Part shown: piece after piece, positions 57,750 to 64,000 of the stretch | Numbering within the stretch: position 1 is the stretch's first letter | How the letters are laid out: each line of letters starts with the position of its first letter | Source of the DNA: Isoetes taiwanensis | Taxonomy: Eukaryota > Streptophyta > Lycopodiopsida > Isoetales > Isoetaceae | Assembly (NCBI GenBank): GCA_021234155.1 | Contig: JAJEKV010000114.1 | Span: 699,654-763,653 of the forward strand | Direction: 5' to 3' | Length of the DNA: 64,000 nt | Program-made: the position numbers and the translations under genes | Notes under the pieces: generated by a model | The model's database searches: none | Told to the model about the DNA's origin: nothing | What the model saw: the letters and a program-made list of their open reading frames with translations, nothing else

Positions 57750-58638
57750 TTCTTTTGTTTTTGAAAGTCATTGGCACGAAATCTCCAGAAGTTGAGCATA
57801 ATATTCTTCTCCAACCTTTTTGTTTGCTCTCAGTTTCCTGCTTCTATGGCCTCTTCAGCATTGCCTCCTAATTGTCATCTCAATTTTCTTGCTCATGCCC
57901 CTGCTTCCATGGGTTTGTAGCGAACTATATGATTATAATATTTATTTTATTAGATGCTTTGTGTACATCTCTTGCTTTGTAGTTTCTAACCAAGAATAAA
58001 GGATTATAAAATATATGTGTCCATGGCATGATATCCGAGCAACCTTCAATTCTCACCCCTTTATTATAATCTCTACAGATTCTCAGAAGTCCATCTAAGA
58101 TGCTTGCCGTGATTCAAATGTCTCAGAGTGATCAGGTTTGGCATGTGCAAGGTTGAAAGGATCGGAGTGCTAAAATGATCAGGTTTGACATGTGCAGTGC
58201 TGAATAAAGCTTGTTGGTTTAAAACTGTTTGTTTGCTTTGTTAAAATTTTAAAATTTATTTGATGGAAATCAATGGCTGGCTTCTACATGACACATGGTA
58301 CTCTTCCCATCCTTGTAGTTTGCAAGGGCATGGTATACAAAGGAGATTTTTGCAATGGGAATCTTAATTGGTCAATGATGTCTCTTGTATCAAGCTTGTA
58401 AACTATGGTGGTTTTTAATGCCAATAGTTCTCTTAAATGTTATTCTAGAATGGGATTCGCATGAAACCAACAAACTGCCCGACTTAGACTTGCTTCTCAT
58501 TCATCTCAGCAGATTTTCTACAATGGTGGATAGTGGGTAGCCGCACACATGCGAACTACCCATAAAAAATAAAGGGAAAATCCAATTATATCATTTGGAC
58601 CCCAACAAATTACAATGCTAATAGAGACTGGGCTAGTG
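57750..58638. other. Spacer, no gene seen
   Basis: Two similar segments with ATGATCAGGTTTGACATGTGCA occur near 58130 and 58175. TTCTAGAATGGGATTCGCAT near 58443 recurs at 59099. Confidence 0.35.
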
Positions 58639-58745
58639 TACCTGCTGAAAGCTTATCACCGGGATTAAAAAACCCCGCCCTTTCGGGTTTTCGAGGAAAA
58701 ACCCTAGTGATAAGCCTTCGGCAAGGGGCTTGGACAAACGTAAGG
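58639..58745. repeat. Fold-back dispersed repeat, copy 2
   Basis: Arms 58643-58659 and 58707-58723 pair over 17 nt with one G-T and one A-C. Inner hairpin GGGTTTT-CGAGGA-AAAACCC and a CGGG/CCCG stem are perfect. Several stem differences from copy 1 (1300-1404) keep pairing or change a pair to a wobble. Confidence 0.6.
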
Positions 58746-58925
58746 CATAAAAATCGCTCCCAAAACCCACGAATGGAAAAGTCGAAACAGATGCCGCCGC
58801 TAACCTGCACTGCACATCACCAACAAAACAACAAGACAAAACAAACCTCCCAGAGTGGAGGGGGTTGATTTACGGACGTGACACGCGATAAAAATACAAT
58901 AACAAAGAAGGGGAGGGGTGGGTTC

Positions 58926-59460
58926 AAAGAGAATAAGGTACCGCATGAGAGAGAAGAGGAAGCGCCCATGAGAAGTCGGGCAAAAAACGCCTAAAATAGC
59001 TTAACTCCCAACCGTAATCCGCATGCGCCCGCGCATGCATGCAAAACATGCATGCTCGCCCCATTCTAGAATGGCGATCCGATGTCTCTGGACGATGGGA
59101 TTCTAGAATGGGACTCGTGATGAAACTAACAAACCGCCCCAATACCAAAGGACTTCCTTAACAAACTAGGATCGAGGACTAAGGTCACAGGATGAAGGCT
59201 AAAGGCCGAAAGGACAAAGATGAAAGAAATGCCAATTGGCCAAACCAGTGTGAAGAAGCCCTCCCCCGCCTCGAAACAATTCAAAGAGAATAAGGTAATC
59301 ACGAGAGAGAAGAGGAAGCTACCGGCGAGAAGTCGGGCGTAAACGCGCCTAAAATAGCTTAACTCCCAACTGTAATCCGCATGCGCCACCGCGATGCATG
59401 CAAAACATGCATGCTCGTCCCATTCTAGAATGGCGATCCGATGTCTCGGATCGATGGGAT
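58926..59460. repeat. Two direct copies of a 175-bp block
   Basis: Blocks at about 58926-59100 and 59284-59460 share AAAGAGAATAAGGTA, GAGAAGTCGGGC, CCTAAAATAGCTTAACTCCC and CATTCTAGAATGGCGATCCG. Each holds a GCATGCATGC…ACATGCATGC palindrome. The minus-strand frames across them (74 and 114 codons) are duplicated but unassigned. Confidence 0.7.
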
Positions 59461-59750
59461 ATTTTGACATTGATATTCAAATGTTATATTTCTGAATTTG
59501 GAAACCACATGTGGATCTATTATGATTTGAACCAAATACGGGCGCCGTAAAACTTCAATGTCAAACTTGCAAAACTATTTCTTATTGCTCGGGGATCTCT
59601 CTTATTGTTTCTTTCCTGTATTTCATTGTTTTTTTACAAGTTATATTGTTTCTTTGCTTATTCTAGTATTTTCATGGCTATTTTTGTATATATACCCTTA
59701 CTTTAATTACACCACCTTTTCCTAGGCCCCGAAGGGGCCAAATTTTTCAA

Positions 59751-60118
59751 TACAGACCATTGCATCCAACACTTTAAAATTAAATCCCTCCCGAAACCCC
59801 CTTTGGTTTGGGTACATATTTACACGGGGTGACGTAGGGCAGCGAGAGCCCCTAAAATCATATAATAAAATCAATATCATTTAGTATATTGCCTCAAACT
59901 TTATAGTATTTCGCAAACCTCGTTATATAGTATATCAAAATTTGTACAAGAATACCCCACAAACGAGGATCGCTATCTACGGTCTAGATCAAGGAATATT
60001 GAGTACAAATGCCATCCGGACAAACTCTCAATGCCCGGAGTCAACTCCCGGTGGAATATGCACCCAAACCAAAGGGTTTGGGGATTTAATTTTAACGTGT
60101 TGGATGTAATGGTTTGTA
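59751..60118. mobile_element. MITE with long inverted repeats and TA flanks
   Basis: Left end TACAGACCATTGCATCCAAC and right end, read inward, TACAAACCATTACATCCAAC. Inverted repeats extend about 65 bp (AAAATTAAATCCC and TTTGGTTTGGGT shared). If TA is the target duplication this fits a Tc1/mariner-type MITE. No coding capacity. Confidence 0.7.
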
Positions 60119-61955
60119 ATGGTGTGAATAATTGTGTTAGTAGCAAAAATTAATTTTGACAAATTAGTCATGTGAATAATAGAATAATTGCATAGTAAAC
60201 TTGGATATACTGATTAATATACTAAGATAATGTGCCATATGCCACATACAATATTATCACATTTAGGCAAGGATAGAATGCAAAGCATATCTTATGCAGC
60301 GATATGTACAAACAACAAATGAATTTGAATTTGATCATATATCGTCGACCTTAAAGTATGGTCGGCCACAAGAATTACAACAATTTGCTCGCAAGGCTGA
60401 AGAATCTTATATTCGTAGATAGGTGCACCCCTGCCAAGTGGCTTTGTACCTATTTCTCAAAGTAATTAAAGTTGGAAAAAAAAGGAGAAATAAGAAAGAA
60501 GTGCTATTCACTTTTCACGGGGTAATAATAGTACATTTGAGAACTAAAATGTTGTATATTTGTCTCCTTTAAGAATAAAATTTTTTCCATATTAGATCAA
60601 CATATGGTGCTTAATATTGACATCTGGGACACACAGGATTCTTATATGGATATGTTTTTGCTTGTTTACATATTTGCATGCTTTGTGAATGAAGGTTGGT
60701 GGGAAATTGTCTTTGAGTTGAACAAAGATTTTTTATATGCTCTTGTGGCTGTGCAAATGTTTCTAGTATCAAGTTAGTAATAAGGTAGCGTAGAAAATTT
60801 TCCCCAAGGCCCCAAAGATACAATGTTCATTATTATTCTTATTCTTTTGATAAATGTTTGCCTTTATGATACCAAAACATGTTGCAACCCACCAAATATA
60901 TAGTGGACATGGATTGATGGTATAGTTGGTTTGCATCCTAATTGATTAATTAATCATGTGGATTGCATGCACGCCGAGACAACCTTAGTTGGTATAAGTA
61001 GACAACCAATCTACTATTTAGAAAATGATATAGATAGATAAATACTAGTTTTTACATCACACCGCTTGGCGTATCACGTGATAGTATAAGAATGCAAATT
61101 TTGTAACACAGTTATAAAAGTTTCTCATTGTAGTTTCCCTTAGAAACGAAGTTGATCAATACTGTGCCAGTTAAGTGTTCCATTTTCCTTGATGTTTAAG
61201 CTAGAAAACACTAGACGATCGATTTTCCCCATTTTTTCAGGGATCTGCTTTTGGTTGTCGGAGAAATTAAAGCTTGAGGAGCTTATGGCGACATGCAATT
61301 CACGAACGAAGATGCCTGGAAGGAAGATTTGTTGTGAAAATGCACCTAGTGCAACAAAGATTGGCATCCTATTGATGAAAGCAAAACTTTTAGTTCATGT
61401 TTAACATATACCTTTAGTCTAAAAAAAATAGAATAAAATAAAAATAAATTTTTTATCGTCCACAGAGACCAATCGGCTGGTGACCACCACTGCCCTTTGT
61501 CACCATGTTTCCATTCACCATTTTTCATCCTTAAATATATGATTGAACTGCTTGTGGGTGTGTGAGTTTTCCTTCAATGTTGCTTCCTCTTGTTCTTCAG
61601 AACAAACTCTTCTGAAAGAAAAAATTGGACATAAAATGTGCTCGATCTAAAATGGGCCATGGCGAAAATATGGGCCATCGTTGATTTTAGGAGAAAGGTC
61701 AAACGAAGAGCGCTGCTATTGCCGGAGTTTGGAAAGTTCGATTGTCCGCTCAAATCGTTATGCATCCATTCTGTTAGAAAATTGTAATGTGGGCAAAGGG
61801 ATATTTATCTTTCGCCGGACTTGGTCCAGTGACTCTCCCCTGTTCACTACGTAAATTCTTTTGAGTTTTTTTCTAGGTTGCCCAGCTGTTCCGAATGACC
61901 TTATCCATATGTTTTTCTATTGCCATCTTGTACGCTACGTTTACCCTGCTTCTCA
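60119..61955. other. Upstream region of the beta-amylase gene, no exon proven
   Basis: AT-rich. Short complementary frames at 61140-61404 are unassigned. First exons or promoter of the beta-amylase gene may lie here, but no exon can be supported. Confidence 0.35.
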
Positions 61956-61956
61956 A

Positions 61957-64000
<2,044 letters not shown>

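Overview
The window looks like gene-poor, repeat-rich nuclear DNA from a land plant. I favour a fern or other seedless plant, by inference. The support is a plant-type beta-amylase with introns, an intronless PPR gene built almost wholly from 31-residue S-type repeats, NAC and LRR receptor-kinase relics, plant tRNA-Pro copies, and a DUF7869-like mobile-element gene of the kind I associate with early land plants. Most reading frames carry one-base breaks. The sequence therefore shows either many decayed copies or residual assembly indels, and I cannot tell which.

Layout. 1-2.3 kb: no firm gene, a fold-back repeat (1300-1404) and a 454-bp Mutator-like MITE with a 9-bp target duplication. 2.6-10.8 kb: at least three non-LTR retrotransposon pieces: a degraded minus-strand LINE, a plus-strand LINE 3' part ending in (CCCT)n, and a minus-strand L1-type copy with ORF1 and endonuclease/RT ORF2. 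10.86-11.74 kb: two tandem related small ORFs of about 80 codons. 11.9-26.0 kb: a minus-strand transposase-like gene (gene 1) cut in two by an 11,048-bp Ty3-type LTR retrotransposon (13233-24280; AGATT target duplication on both sides). 26.0-33.4 kb: GC-rich element-specific motifs and a plus-strand gene (gene 2) encoding a ParB-like segment followed by a beta-class DNA-methyltransferase-like segment.

33-42 kb: intergenic DNA, PPR relics, and one intact but C-terminally short PPR gene (39345-40745, minus). 42.2-43.4 kb: a NAC transcription-factor pseudogene with a MITE inside exon 2. 44.5-48.2 kb: tandem duplications, a receptor-kinase relic and a two-orientation GGAAACCTCCCC array. 49.2-50.6 and 57.3-57.8 kb: repeated units carrying tRNA-Pro(CGG)-like sequences. 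54.3-54.9 kb: a 5'-truncated LINE with a 17-bp target duplication. 58.4-60.1 kb: a second fold-back repeat copy, a duplicated block and a TA-flanked MITE. 62-64 kb: the 5' part of a beta-amylase gene running off the right edge.

Most interesting: genes 1 and 2 are divergent, and the space between them, intron 1 of gene 2 and the DNA beyond gene 2 all share a perfect 15-mer (ACTCAGCAGGATCGC) embedded in GC-rich imperfect palindromes, inverted at the right side. I read this as a possible large two-gene DNA transposon that carries its own ParB-methyltransferase-type protein.
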